DNA of 64,000 nucleotides, taken from NCBI GenBank assembly GCA_023374025.1, contig SIJG01000126.1, positions 170,606-234,605 on the forward strand. The letters run 5' to 3'. Made by a program: the position numbers and the translations under genes. This DNA is from Heterodera schachtii (taxonomy: Eukaryota; Nematoda; Chromadorea; Rhabditida; Heteroderidae). Numbering within the stretch: the first letter of the stretch is position 1; every line of letters begins with the position of its first letter. The notes beneath the pieces are model-generated. The model saw nothing but the letters and a program-made list of their open reading frames with translations. It did no database searches and was not told the origin of the DNA. Shown here one piece after another: positions 50,608 through 60,650 of this stretch.

Positions 50608-50838
50608 TGTTCGGATGAGCCTTTTTTGAATTATATTGGCGACTGTCTATTCAAATACCGCCATTTTTGTTGTTGTCACTCGCCCATAAATAGACGGTCA
50701 TTCCCTCCCTCCTTGTCTTTTCCCTCATTCATTTCAAATTGTCTTTTTCCTCCGACCAAACTGTCCTTCACTTTTATTTATTGTTCGTCAATAAACATTT
50801 ATTTATTGATCCTGTTCCTTGACCCCTCGGACCGAACA
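50608..50838 (+). mobile_element. 5' LTR of the Ty3/gypsy element
   Basis: 231 bp, TGTTCGGATGAG...GGACCGAACA, with inverted TGTT/AACA tips. It contains cgcccataaatagacgg (a possible TATA region) and the (c)aataaacatttatttatt block. It is followed at once by a primer-binding site, which fixes it as the 5' LTR. It differs from the other LTR by only a few percent. Confidence 0.93.
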
Positions 50839-50840
50839 AT

Positions 50841-50852
50841 TGGCGCAGTCAC
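50841..50852 (+). promoter_or_regulatory. tRNA primer-binding site
   Basis: tggcgcagtcac starts two bases after the LTR. TGG pairs with the CCA end of a tRNA, and the following cgcagtc resembles primer sites reported for tRNA-Ser-primed Ty3/gypsy elements such as 17.6/297. The tRNA identity is inferred, not checked. Confidence 0.75.
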
Positions 50853-50926
50853 AAAAATTTGGACTTTGCTCACATCTTTGGGTAAGAGAAAAGAGCATTG
50901 AATCTTTTTAGGACTAAAAAGCAAAA

Positions 50927-51196
50927 GCCGAGTCGGCACAACAAATTCACCGAAAAGCCGAGATTGGCTGTGAATTTTGATTTTAAAGCCGAGTTGGCAA
51001 AATTCTTCAACAAAGCAGTAAATGAAACTGCTCAGTCGTCAAAAGCCTGGTCGGCAAATTCTTCAATTAAAGCAGTCAAAGAAACTGCTCTTCTTCTAAA
51101 GCCGTGACGGCTCGACATTTCTTCTAAAGCCGAGACGGCTCTAAAGTTCTTCAAAAGCCGAGTCGGCTCGCCAAATTCGTCAATAGCCGGGTTGGC
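50927..51196 (+). repeat. Array of small hairpins in the retroelement leader
   Basis: Eight short near-palindromes of the form gccgaGtcggc lie at 50927, 50957, 50988, 51045, 51101, 51129, 51157 and 51186, mostly preceded by aaa. Between them are two agcagt...actgct hairpins (51014-51032 and 51071-51089). Each stem can form a 5-6 bp hairpin in RNA. They lie between the primer-binding site and gag, where packaging and dimerisation signals sit in LTR elements; a similar role here is inference. Confidence 0.8.
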
Positions 51197-51272
51197 AAAA
51201 TATTAAATTGACACCGATTGGTGCAATACTTCAGCGTTTATTGATTTCGGGTCGAAACAATAATCGTCAACA

Positions 51273-52154
51273 ATGATGCAACCCGCCGCGACTCAGCCAA
51301 ATCTGCAGCAATTATTCGACGTAATTGCTCAGCAACAGACGCAAATCAACCAGCTGATAAATGTTCAAAGAAACAATCAGCCAAATCCAGCAATCATCCA
51401 AACAATACCGTCAATGCCGGACGTCGCCATTTTCGAACAATGCGACGAAAAGCATCGCATCACCGAATGGCTGGAGCGATTCACTTTTGCCATTGATTCG
51501 TGCGCACCGAACGCGGCCGATGACATAAAAGTCAAGGCACTGATGAACAAATTGTTGGAAAGCGCGTTCAGCGAGTACAGCAAATTTGTTCTCCCGGCAA
51601 AGGTGACGGATTTCGACTTTGATGAGACAATTTCGAAATTGGAGAAGCTGTTTGCCAAACCACAATAACAATTCAAAGGACTAATGCTCCTTACTGCGCT
51701 TAAGTCATCAAAAGACGCAGTTCTTCGGCAACGCATTCTGGCCAAACTTACAAAGGATGGCGACGCCGTCAAATATGATGAACTAATCGAGGATTGCATC
51801 AATTTTTTGTCAACAATCCATGAGGCAAAATTAATCGAAGCAACTTCGGTGTCATCAAGAACGGTAAATGCATTGAGGCCAAACCAAAGAAGGGAAAAAC
51901 CGAAGCCACAATCCAAGCAAAAGGCCAACCAAGCGCAACTCCGCTTCAATGTTGGAGATGTGGGAAAACAAACCACACCCACAGAGAATGCTTGCACAAA
52001 TCGGCTAAGTGTCCCAAATGTCGCTACAATGGCGATTTGGAGAACCAATGCGAAAAAGTGCAAGAGTGGCGCCGCAAAAACTTCAAAGTTAAGAAAGTTG
52101 GAACGCTTAGCATTGGAATGGCACTCAAATCAATCAACAGCGCCTCTCTTATAA
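51273..52154 (+). pseudogene. Ty3/gypsy gag, interrupted
   Basis: The start at 51273 opens MMQPAATQPNLQQLFDVIAQ, a Gln-rich N-terminus, followed by a capsid-like segment (CDEKHRITEWLERFTFAIDS...). TAA at 51666-51668 interrupts it; the same frame then resumes (MLLTALKSSKDAVLRQ...) to a basic linker KPKPQSKQKANQAQ near 51930. A one-base change just before 51950 moves the nucleocapsid zinc knuckle into another frame: CWRCGKTNHTHREC, a perfect C-x2-C-x4-H-x4-C, at 51950-51991. The tail of the original frame to 52154 is out of frame. A programmed -1 shift is possible in principle, but the shift falls before the knuckle, so mutation is likelier. Confidence 0.88.
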
Positions 52155-52946
52155 AGATAAAGGTTCTGCTGAACGGAAGGATCGTGAAGTTTATTCTCGA
52201 CTCCGGAGCAGAGATCAATGTCAACGATGAGTAAACTTATCGACTGATCGGACAGCCAAAAATTTGGAAATGTGCCGAAAGAGGCAGAATGTTCGACGGG
52301 ACAGAAAAATCCTTTATCGGAAAGGGAGAAGGACACTTTGAATTCCAAGGCGTAAAAGTTAAAGAAAATTTTTATGTCGCCGAAAAGGGATCGATGAATC
52401 TGTTGAGCGTCCAAACAATGGATGCATTTGGACTGTTGGACCAAGCCAAAATCAACTCTCCGATCAATCTTTGCAGCGCAGGGGAAGAATCGAGAGGCAA
52501 AAATGCCCCGATCAAATCCAACAAAGCTGACGGCACGCCAAATAAGGACGCCGAAAAACAAATCAATCAGTTAAAGCAGGAGTTCACCAATGTTTTTAAA
52601 AATGAATTGGGACTCTGCACAAAGGTCAAAGCGCACCTAGAATTGAAAACCGACGCACAGCCAATATACAGAAAGGCTCGTCCGGTCCCGTACAACGCCA
52701 AAGACGCAGTTGACGGAGAATTGGATCGTTGGGAGAAAATGGGAGTCATCGGAAAAGTTGAGCATACGGAATGGGCAGCACCGATACTGGTCGTCAAAAA
52801 GGCAGACGGTAGCGCCCGATTGTGCATCGACTATTCAACGGGGCTCAACAATGCGTTAAAAGACCACCAGCACCCGTTACCATTACCGGAAGACATTTTC
52901 GCCACCTTAAATGGAGGCCAGTACTTTTCACAAATTTTGTGTTCTT
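51950..52946 (+). pseudogene. Ty3/gypsy protease and first half of RT, truncated
   Basis: This frame runs from the zinc knuckle through a retropepsin (VKFILDSGAEINV, active-site DSGA at about 52198). A TAA at 52232-52234 interrupts it, then it continues in the same frame (MFDGTEKSFIGKGEGHFEFQ...). The RT N-terminal fingers follow: QPIYRKARPVPYNAKDAVDG, GVIGKVEHTEWAAPILVVKK, SARLCIDYSTGLNNALKDHQ and LPLPEDIFATLNGGQYFSQ. Coding homology stops at about 52934 and four unrelated residues lead to a stop at 52944-52946. The next RT residues expected in the family (DAYLQ) are on the minus strand at 49010. Confidence 0.92.
52928..52946. other. Inversion junction 2 (RT first half / NDUFV1 intron)
   Basis: RT sequence ends within tcacaaattttgtg. 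The following ttcttaatgaatattcttaa is intron, ending in the acceptor at 52965-52966. Junction 1 carries a matching attttgtg word. Confidence 0.85.
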
Positions 52947-52966
52947 AATGAATATTCTTAATTTAG

Positions 52967-53062
52967 GGACTGATTCGACATTTTCGTCCTGAATTGGAGA
53001 GGCGCATGGCGAAATATGCGGAGAGTCATCCCGAAATAAAGGAAACTTTAGCGACCGCATAA
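52967..53062 (+). CDS. NDUFV1 last exon (complex I 51-kDa subunit C-terminus)
   Basis: After the acceptor attcttaatttag an exon of 31 codons plus TAA reads GLIRHFRPELERRMAKYAES followed by 11 more residues ending in LATA. The GLIRHFRPE-(L/I/V)-E-x-R-M block is the conserved end of the 51-kDa subunit of NADH:ubiquinone oxidoreductase (NDUFV1; nuo-1 in nematodes). That subunit binds NADH, FMN and one 4Fe-4S cluster in the mitochondrial matrix arm and starts electron transfer. The last cluster cysteine and the AWPVQ stretch would be in the preceding exon, which I could not find on the plus strand back to position 1. The phase is 0. The exon is intact, with no stop or frameshift, and its codons are far less AT-rich than the flanks. 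Oddly, the retroelement inversion junction lies about 30 bp before the acceptor. It could be an isolated duplicate, but the intact frame and acceptor favour a real exon with a very long last intron. Confidence 0.88.
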   Translation, partial: GLIRHFRPELERRMAKYAESHPEIKETLATA

Positions 53063-53314
53063 AAACCTTTGTTCATTTGCTTGGATTAGGTGAATTTTTG
53101 CTATGTTTGTACAGAGTAAAAAATGATGGATAGGCTCATAAATAATTATTTATTCGCTTAATTAGTTGTTCCGTTTTAATTAATGAACTCATTGCGCAAT
53201 TGGCTTCGGCACATTAAGCTCAAATTGGCCGCTTCGATTTGAGTTCCCCGCGGGCCTATAAAATGCTATGACAACAACTTTTTTGAGTGCTTCTTAATTC
53301 ACAAATATTTGATT

Positions 53315-53357
53315 GGACTCATAAAAGTCGATTGGACTCATAAAGTGCATTAGAGCC
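53315..53357 (+). repeat. Short dispersed repeat shared with 2908-2950
   Basis: ggactcataaaagtcg then ggactcataaagtgcattag, partly matching 2908-2950. Origin unknown. Confidence 0.3.
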
Positions 53358-54560
53358 GAACAGAATACTTATTTAATTAATTCATATATTCAACTACTTT
53401 CTAAAATCGGTATGATTTTTCAATTAATATATTCAAACAAATGTACATATTTTGCAAATATTTTGTTATTTTTATTTTAGGTATTAAACATTTATTTAAG
53501 CTCGAGAACGAGTAGGCGTGAGTGGCATTCTTGGTAGTTCCAGTCAAAAAATGTATGTGTTACTAAATAATATGGTGACCACTTTTTACTTATTATTTAA
53601 GAATTTCTTATATATTATTTATTTTACATACAATATATTTAGTCATTTTAATATATTTTGTTATTTCATTTGAAATTTTTTTGTCCTGTAAAAGTCACAT
53701 GGTTTATTTTAAAATTTTTGTAATTCCAAGACAAAAATAGTCGTATAATTGATTTGAAACAATTTATTTCGAAAATTTAATATAGTAATATAAAGATAAA
53801 TTTTATGTTTGTGAGTGTTTAACAAAATTTAAAAAGTACCAAATAATTGAATGATTATTACTTTTAAAATGTTGGGCATTTTTTTCAAAAAATCCTCCAA
53901 TCAAACAATCCCCCTCTATTAAAACGGTAATTTTGGATTTTAAAAATATGCAAATAAATTTCATGATATTTAAAAATGCTGATTTTACTGTTATTTCGTA
54001 GTTGTCAGGATTTTTATAATCATTTTCATGTTTGTTAAACTAGAAAATTTGAGTAAAAAATTTTCCGTTAAATATTCAAGATTCAGCCTAATCTGTTAAA
54101 GACGAATTAAATTAAATTTTTTAATTATTCTTTTAATTAAGATTATTTTTTGGATATTCTAATTAATTCCATCATTAATAAATCATTTGAATTAAAATTT
54201 ATTTACTATTTGTTGTTTGAGTATATTTTTCTCCATTATATGAAAATATGTAAATTTTTATAAAAAAAAATCTTGGTTATATATTTTTATAATTATGAAT
54301 TTTGACATAATAAAATATAGGCTTTTAATCATTTGAAATCAACTTAATTCAATACCATGAAAATTAATTATTTCATTCTAATTACCAAAATTAAACAATT
54401 TCTAAAATAATTCAAATTTTTATTGTAATTTAAATATAAAATAAATAACAAAATTTAATGAAAAAATTAAGAAATTAAAATAATTAATAAAAAAAATATT
54501 CATTATAAAATATACATTAATATAGAAAACGCTGGAACAGCAATTCTTTACATTCGGACA

Positions 54561-54645
54561 TGAAGATAAAATAAATATTTGTTAATAAAGTTTAAGAAGA
54601 TAAAATAAATATTTGTTAATACAGTTTAAGAAGATAAAATAAATA
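54561..54645 (+). repeat. 34-bp tandem repeat, about 2.5 copies
   Basis: The unit agataaaataaatatttgtt then aataaagtttaag is repeated head to tail with one substitution (a/c). Confidence 0.8.
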
Positions 54646-55205
54646 AGCTATTTATTTATTTATGCTAAACACAAATTTTGAATCAATCAAAATTGTGTCT
54701 TAAAAATTATTTACTAAAAATTTTATTTACGCAATAATAACATATATTATAAGATTATCTAACTATTTTTTAAATTTTCGTTGTTTTTTAATCTGTAAAT
54801 TAAAGAATAAATAGCATTTAATATAAATTAAATATTTGCAAAGTCCGTCATTGAAAAATAAAATGGAAATAAAATTAATAAAAGCAAAAGAAATTAATAC
54901 ATAACTTTAATGAAAATAAATAACTTTGCAAGATACAAATAAGCAAATAAGAACAGAATTTCCTGCATAACTAATCACAATTTTATGAAAAAAAAATTAT
55001 TTATTTTCATCTAATTAATAAAAATGAGAAATAATCTATTTATTTACATATGTTAAACACTAAATTTTGAATCAATCAAAGTATCTTATTAAAGAATAAA
55101 TAGTAGTTAATATAAATTGAATATTGCGAAGTCCGTCGCCGAAAAATAAAATGGAAATAAAATTAATAAAAGCAAAACAAATTAATACATAAAATTTTAA
55201 TACAT
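54645..55205 (+). repeat. Diverged direct duplication
   Basis: The segment from ctatttatttatttatgcta (54650) through taatacataactttaat (about 54912) is repeated from 55037 to about 55202 with an internal shortening. Shared landmarks are attttgaatcaatcaaa, gcgaagtccgtc/gcaaagtccgtc, aaaaataaaatggaaataaa and ttaataaaagcaaaa. Confidence 0.7.
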
Positions 55206-55945
55206 CTGGGAACAAACAACGTTATCAACTGTCCAATTACTGATCATGAGATTAAAATAGAAAAAATCATAAAAGAAAATAATAAAATTATTTTATAAAA
55301 AATAGAAAAATAAATAATATTCAAAGTTATTTACATTAATGAAACTTCAATAAATAATAAAGCCTGCCAAAAATGCAAAATGAATCAATAGTAATTAATT
55401 TAACATTATAAAGAATGAAAAATTCAATTATCAACGTAAAACAAAAACTAAAAAACTTCAAAAAAAGAAATTAATACTAATTATCAAATATAGAAATAAT
55501 TACTTTAGCTTTTATTGAAAAATCAGTAAATAATACATTATTTATTATTCTTTAAAAATTAATAAGATCAGTTACATTTGATTTTTCTATTCTTAAAATC
55601 ATGTAAAAATTAAAGTCCAAATAATCAAAAAGAAATTTTTTTATGAAAATATTATTGACATCAAAAAAGCTCAGAAAATATAAATAATAAATTCATTTTA
55701 ATGCTTTGAATTTAATTTGTTTCTAGAAATATTTCCATCTTTTAAATAAAATAATGCCAAAAATTTTCTTTAATATTTGGAAAAATTGAAAAAATAATAA
55801 AATTTAAAAGAACAGAAAAGAGAGAAAAAATTGGAAAATTTAGTAAAATAAAAGAAAAAATAAAGTAAAAAGGAAGAAATTACTCAACAAAAGAATGGAA
55901 TAAAATTCATTCGAAAATAGCGAAAAATGGGACAAATGGGAAATA

Positions 55946-56681
55946 CAGGGTGCGATAAAAGTTCTGTCACTCGTTTAGGAGCAATTTATTCCTTCAAATT
56001 AATCTTTAGGAATATGTTTAAATAATAAAAATAATCAAAAAGATAGTAATAAGCCGGAAAATCATAATAAATGCTCGAAATTTCCCCCAGCCCAAGCGCT
56101 TCCGAAAAATGGCAGTAATGGTCGCACTCATTTATGCTGTGTTTAACGATGCATATTATTACCATAAGTGACATTTTTGACAAACTAAAAGTGGCGTTTA
56201 ACCAGGCAACTAGGCGATAATATTTTCACAAAATTTCAGGGCTGGGCGTCATTGCTAAGTGCCATAACAAAATTGGATTTTCGTGAATTTTCGTAGATTT
56301 TGCAGACCCGATTTAGAGCCACCTAAATTCGTCCACGTAGCTCGCCAGATATAGTCATAATAAGTTTGTATTTTTTATGAAAGCCTTAACATTTAGCTAA
56401 AATATTCTCAACAGAATTTATTCAAAATTGTTTTATAAAAAAAATTATGGAAATAAGTGCAAAAAAAGAGGTGCGACCATTTAGGTCCTTTTTTAGGTCA
56501 ACTTGACTTTGTTTTAGGGGCGCTATAAAAAAGATATATTTATTAAAATAAAGTAATCTTAATGGTATAAGGGGTAAAAAAGGTCGCTTAATCCGACAGT
56601 AGTTAAGCTTCAGAAAAATAATGAAATTTTTGGATACAAAAAGAGGTTTGAAAATAGTGACAGAACTTTTATCGCACCCTG
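55946..56681. mobile_element. Tc1/mariner-like TIR element with TA duplication
   Basis: The ends are cagggtgcgataaaagttct and its inverted copy agaacttttatcgcaccctg, TIRs of about 26 bp extending to gtcact/agtgac. Each is flanked by TA (55944-55945 and 56682-56683), the target duplication of Tc1/mariner transposases. The 736-bp inside is too short for a full transposase (usually about 340 residues). A 65-codon minus frame at 55986-56183 (IKHSINECDHYCHFSEALGL in part) has no recognisable DDE motif. It is a non-autonomous deletion derivative or MITE. The body is moderately GC-rich with no shared core A or B. Confidence 0.88.
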
Positions 56682-56683
56682 TA

Positions 56684-59600
56684 TATTAAAAAATTATTGG
56701 AAATAAAAAAGAAAAAACAAAAATGATTGACAAGGCAATTAATTGCTAAAATGTTAAAATTCAAAAAATAACCTTCGAAAATGGACCAAAAAATTTGGAG
56801 AAGAAATTTTATAAAATTTCAAAAAGAATGGAATGTTATTGAAATTGTACAAGCATATCGGAACCGCAATTTAATGAAATTTAATGGCAAATAAATAGAG
56901 AAAACCCAAAAACTACTAACGGAATATTGCTAAAAGATGAAAATTGATAGAACAACTATTTTTAAATGGAAGAAAAAAAAATTGAAAATTAATATCCAAA
57001 TGAAATTATCTTAAGTAGGTAAAACTAAATATTTATTCCATTATTCAAAGACAATAAAGGACGCCTGCTTTGAACTTTAAATAATTATTTTAATAGGGTA
57101 GCAAAATAAAAAAAAGTTAAAATTTTTATATATTTTATAAAACATTAGATTTTACGGATTCTCGCTTTTTATAAAATATCTACAAATTAATTATGATATT
57201 ATTTCCTTTTTTTATCATAAAAATTAATAATTTTAATGAGTTTAAAAACCCAAGGAATTAATAAACAATAAATAAATTTCGTAATTTTATCCACCTGAAA
57301 ATTTTTCAAATTTAACAAATTCATTTTTAATTTATGGGCGCAGAAAATGTCGGCCAACGCAAATGATGTGAATAAAAATAACATGAAAGAGGAATTATCT
57401 TAAGTTTTATAAAAACTTTGAATCAAAAAGACAGAATATTTAAAATTAATAAGTAATTAAAAAAGAATAATACAAAAAATAATAATAAATTTTCTTTTTT
57501 ACCAAAAAAAACTTGTAAAAATAATGAATTTTCAATTCACATTAAAGCAATTAAAAATGTAATTCAAAGTAAAATTTTCTTAAAAGCAAATTTTGGACAA
57601 TTATTACATGGCTGATTATATTTAAATACTTCACAATTATATATTTTAATTAAAAAATTGAGAAAAAATAACAAAAATTATTTAACTATGTATATTTATA
57701 TTAAAATAGATTTTTTTAAATAACTAAGTATTTTTAAAAGATTAAAAAAAATTAAACAAACAAGTACAAATTATTTATTTTTAATTAATTAATAGGATAG
57801 GAATCAAAGAAATTAAAAAATAAATTTATTTATATAAAATGCGAAGACGATGAAGGATAAGCAGGCGTCGACATGGAAATAATTAGAAACTATAAATACA
57901 CAAAAATAAAACAATAATATGCACTGAAATAAAAGAACTAATTTTTTAAATTAATATCAAATTACAATTAGATACAATTTATTTATTAAATAAAATTTTT
58001 TTATATTCAAAAATATTATTAAAAATTTAATATAATTTAGTATGCTCTTTAAAAGTTAATTAAAATTTGGCTTATTATTTCTTGATTTGATTTGGTTTTA
58101 CTTTTTGAAATTCTTTAGCTGAAGCAATAAAATACTTGGATAAATACTAGAACTGCCATGTGCATAAATAATAATTATTTATTCTTATTCGGCTAAAATG
58201 ATAAATAAATAAAACAAAAAAATGAAATAAAAAATATGGAACCAATGCAAGAAATTTTTGGAGCGGCTGAAAACAAGAAATATAAATAAATAATACTATA
58301 ACTCTTGCAAATATAAAATGGACTTTTCAAGACATTATAATCTAAATTTAAAATAAATTAAGATGATGTCCTAAAAAAGTCTCATTGGGCTTAATAAAAT
58401 ACTTACAATTTCTGTAATTATGGAAAATTTAAATAATAAATGCAAAATTTTTACAGAAAAAGTTATATAAAATTAAAAAGATTCATAATTTTATCACTAT
58501 TTATTGGTTATTTAAATATTAAGATTGTGCTAATATAGTTGGCTTTGGTCTTTTCTAACTACCTTTGTTTTCATTCACTCTTCTGCGACAAATCTAATTA
58601 ATTCTATTTTTTAAATGGAGTTTTATAAGTAAATAATTTTAAAAAATACCATTATTTTTAATACAAGCTATCTTTAATTTATTTCTTAACTATATGGTTA
58701 TGTTTTTTTCTTCTACCATTATTCGAGCTCTTAAAGTTTCGGTTAATTTAATTAACGACAAAATTTTCAATTGATTAGATCGTTTAAAAGTTTAACAATA
58801 TAGCAAGAATATATTTTCATAATCAAATCATAATCAAATTTAAATTCCATTAAAAAATAATTAATAGATACAACTCAAACTATATTAAATTCACTGAAGC
58901 TAATTAAATTAATTTATAAAGAAAAACAAGCTCCATTTAAATAACTAGCTGCAAATATTATCAAAGTATATCACATTTTTTAAAATTTATTAGCATATTT
59001 AAACAAACTTTTATTTAAAAAATTACTATAAATTAAAATAGTATTAATTAAAGAAATTTATAAATAAATGATGAATTGTGTAAAAGATATCCAACAATGA
59101 CTTTGTTTATAACCTATGTTGTTTTTTTTCCTTATTTTTATATTTTGAATTTAAATTTAAATGATCTCTTGGTTTCTTCTTCCGCTTTTATCCCATACAA
59201 TTAAAATGTTTAATTATTATTTTTCAAAAATTTAATAATTGCATTTTTAAAATAATAGTCAGAATAAATTAATAATTTTTTGCTACATAAGTTTCAAAGT
59301 GTAATTTTCAAATATAGAGTTCTATTTGAATTTTAATTTATATACTTTTATTTTTTTTATTAAAATTTTAAATTTTTCAAGTAACTTTTACTAAAAAATT
59401 TAATAAATAGATAATTTGGGGTATAGATATCAAAATGGGATTTACATTTTTTTTTTAATTTTTGTTAATTAAAAAATGGAAGAAGATACAAGGTGAAAAT
59501 TTTTTGAATAAAATATGATGGATAATTTATTAAAATTTGGGACAATTCCAATTTTTTTTAAAATCTTTTTATTACTAATAATTCTTATGTGTTCCTTTTT

Positions 59601-60139
59601 AAAAAAATTTTAATATTGTAACAAAAAAACAATAATTAATGTATTTAATCATTTTAAATATTTTTTTTGTTGCTGTATTAGTTTTCGTTCTTGGTTGTCG
59701 GTGAGTTTTAAAAATTATGTAAATATATGACATATATATTGTATTTCTCTTTTTTTACCATTCATCATTATGGTATTATTGTATTCCTAATAAGTTATTG
59801 TTAATTGTTTATTAATATTTGTTTTTCATTATAACTCTTTTGCATTTTTTATTATTTTTTATTTTATTAATATACTGTGAGGGTATATTAAAAGTTATGT
59901 TTATTATTAAATCATCAATTCTTTATATAAATGTTTTGATTAATTTATATATTTATTTATTTCACACTTTTCTTTCAAATTTTATGAAAACATTTTTAAT
60001 TTTTTATAACAATAAACAATTGTGAAACCTGAGTTATTAATTTGTGTATAAATTTTTATTATTTTATTTAAAGATTAGATTTTTTGATTTCTTTAAGCAT
60101 TTAAGTTGTTTAAATTTTTAATTATTTAGTTGTTATAAA
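56684..60139. other. AT-rich stretch
   Basis: Contains the dispersed repeat copy 58522-58605 and GC-richer spots at 57340-57365 and 57840-57875 with no extended frames. The 61-codon frame 57199-57384 (minus) and the 68-codon frame 59819-60025 (plus) are low-complexity hydrophobic. No gene is supported. Confidence 0.5.
58522..58605 (+). repeat. Dispersed repeat, copy 2 (partner 27686-27770)
   Basis: Same word order as 27686-27770, about three-quarters identical by eye. The partner's open frame is broken by a TAG here. Confidence 0.5.
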
Positions 60140-60144
60140 ACTCC

Positions 60145-60650
60145 CGGAATAACTAGAAAAATAGGTAAAAATAATTTTTTAAACGGTTTTTTAATATAAA
60201 AAGAAACAAAAAAAAGGTAAAATTTTGGTTCTATTTTTGTGTAATGAATAATTTAAATATTTCTAAGGTTTTCTTAGCAAGTAATTAACATTTTGAAATT
60301 AAAATTTTATAAAGAAAAAAATAATAATTTTTGGTTGTATGAATTTTTGGGAAAACTTTCCAATTCGTAGGGGTGTATTTTGAAAAATTTTCGGGTCGAT
60401 TCTTAACGGTGTATTTTTTGGTTTGATTGCATTTTTAAGGAACTTTCTAAAAATCCTTAAAATAGGTAACAAAAATGACCAAATAGGTATAAAAATAGGT
60501 ACCAAGGTAATAGGTATAAAAACTCCAAAATAGGCATGAATAGGTATTATAAAAGTCATCGTAGAAGCCCAAAACCAAGCGGAAAATGCTTTTTTCGTGC
60601 TTGTTAAGTGCGCAAAAATTTTAGGTATTTACCTAAATTTCCCAGCCATA
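60145..60650. mobile_element. Probable MITE relic with aaataggta words and core B
   Basis: The right part is an array of aaaataggta/aataggtacc words (60465-60550) beside a reverse core B copy (60360-60450: gtaggggtgtattttg, gtcgattcttaacggtgtat, gattgcatttttaagg). An aaaaataggtaaa word also sits near the left edge (60158). The right edge may be tttaggtatttacctaaatt or slightly beyond. No target duplication was found, so the borders are approximate. The 86-codon minus frame 60299-60559 merely reads the array. Confidence 0.45.

Larger units (their letters stand above)
53063..55943. other. NDUFV1 3' flank and AT-rich stretch
   Basis: The first few hundred bases (to about 53360) are less AT-rich and include gttccccgcgggcctataaa (53242) and two tandem gattggactcataaa words (53311, 53330). 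A further GC-richer spot is gagaacgagtaggcgtgagt (53504). The 3' UTR presumably lies here; no single clear polyadenylation signal can be picked. Beyond that are only AT-rich DNA and the tandem repeats listed separately. Confidence 0.45.

Noticed and set aside
50882..50911. Intron in the retroelement leader (gtaaga...tttttag)
   Set aside because: Only 30 bases, too short for a normal spliceosomal intron; probably coincidence.
51377..52063. 228-codon minus-strand frame
   Set aside because: Antisense to gag and the zinc knuckle; no recognisable protein features.
46571..52946. Two independent, head-to-head Ty3/gypsy insertions
   Set aside because: The flanks form one complementary 5-bp duplication and the RT halves abut at the same codon, which one split element explains and two insertions do not.
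59819..60025. 68-codon hydrophobic frame as a small membrane protein
   Set aside because: Uniform Ile/Leu/Phe/Tyr runs from T-rich DNA, no charged boundary pattern and no splice or start context.
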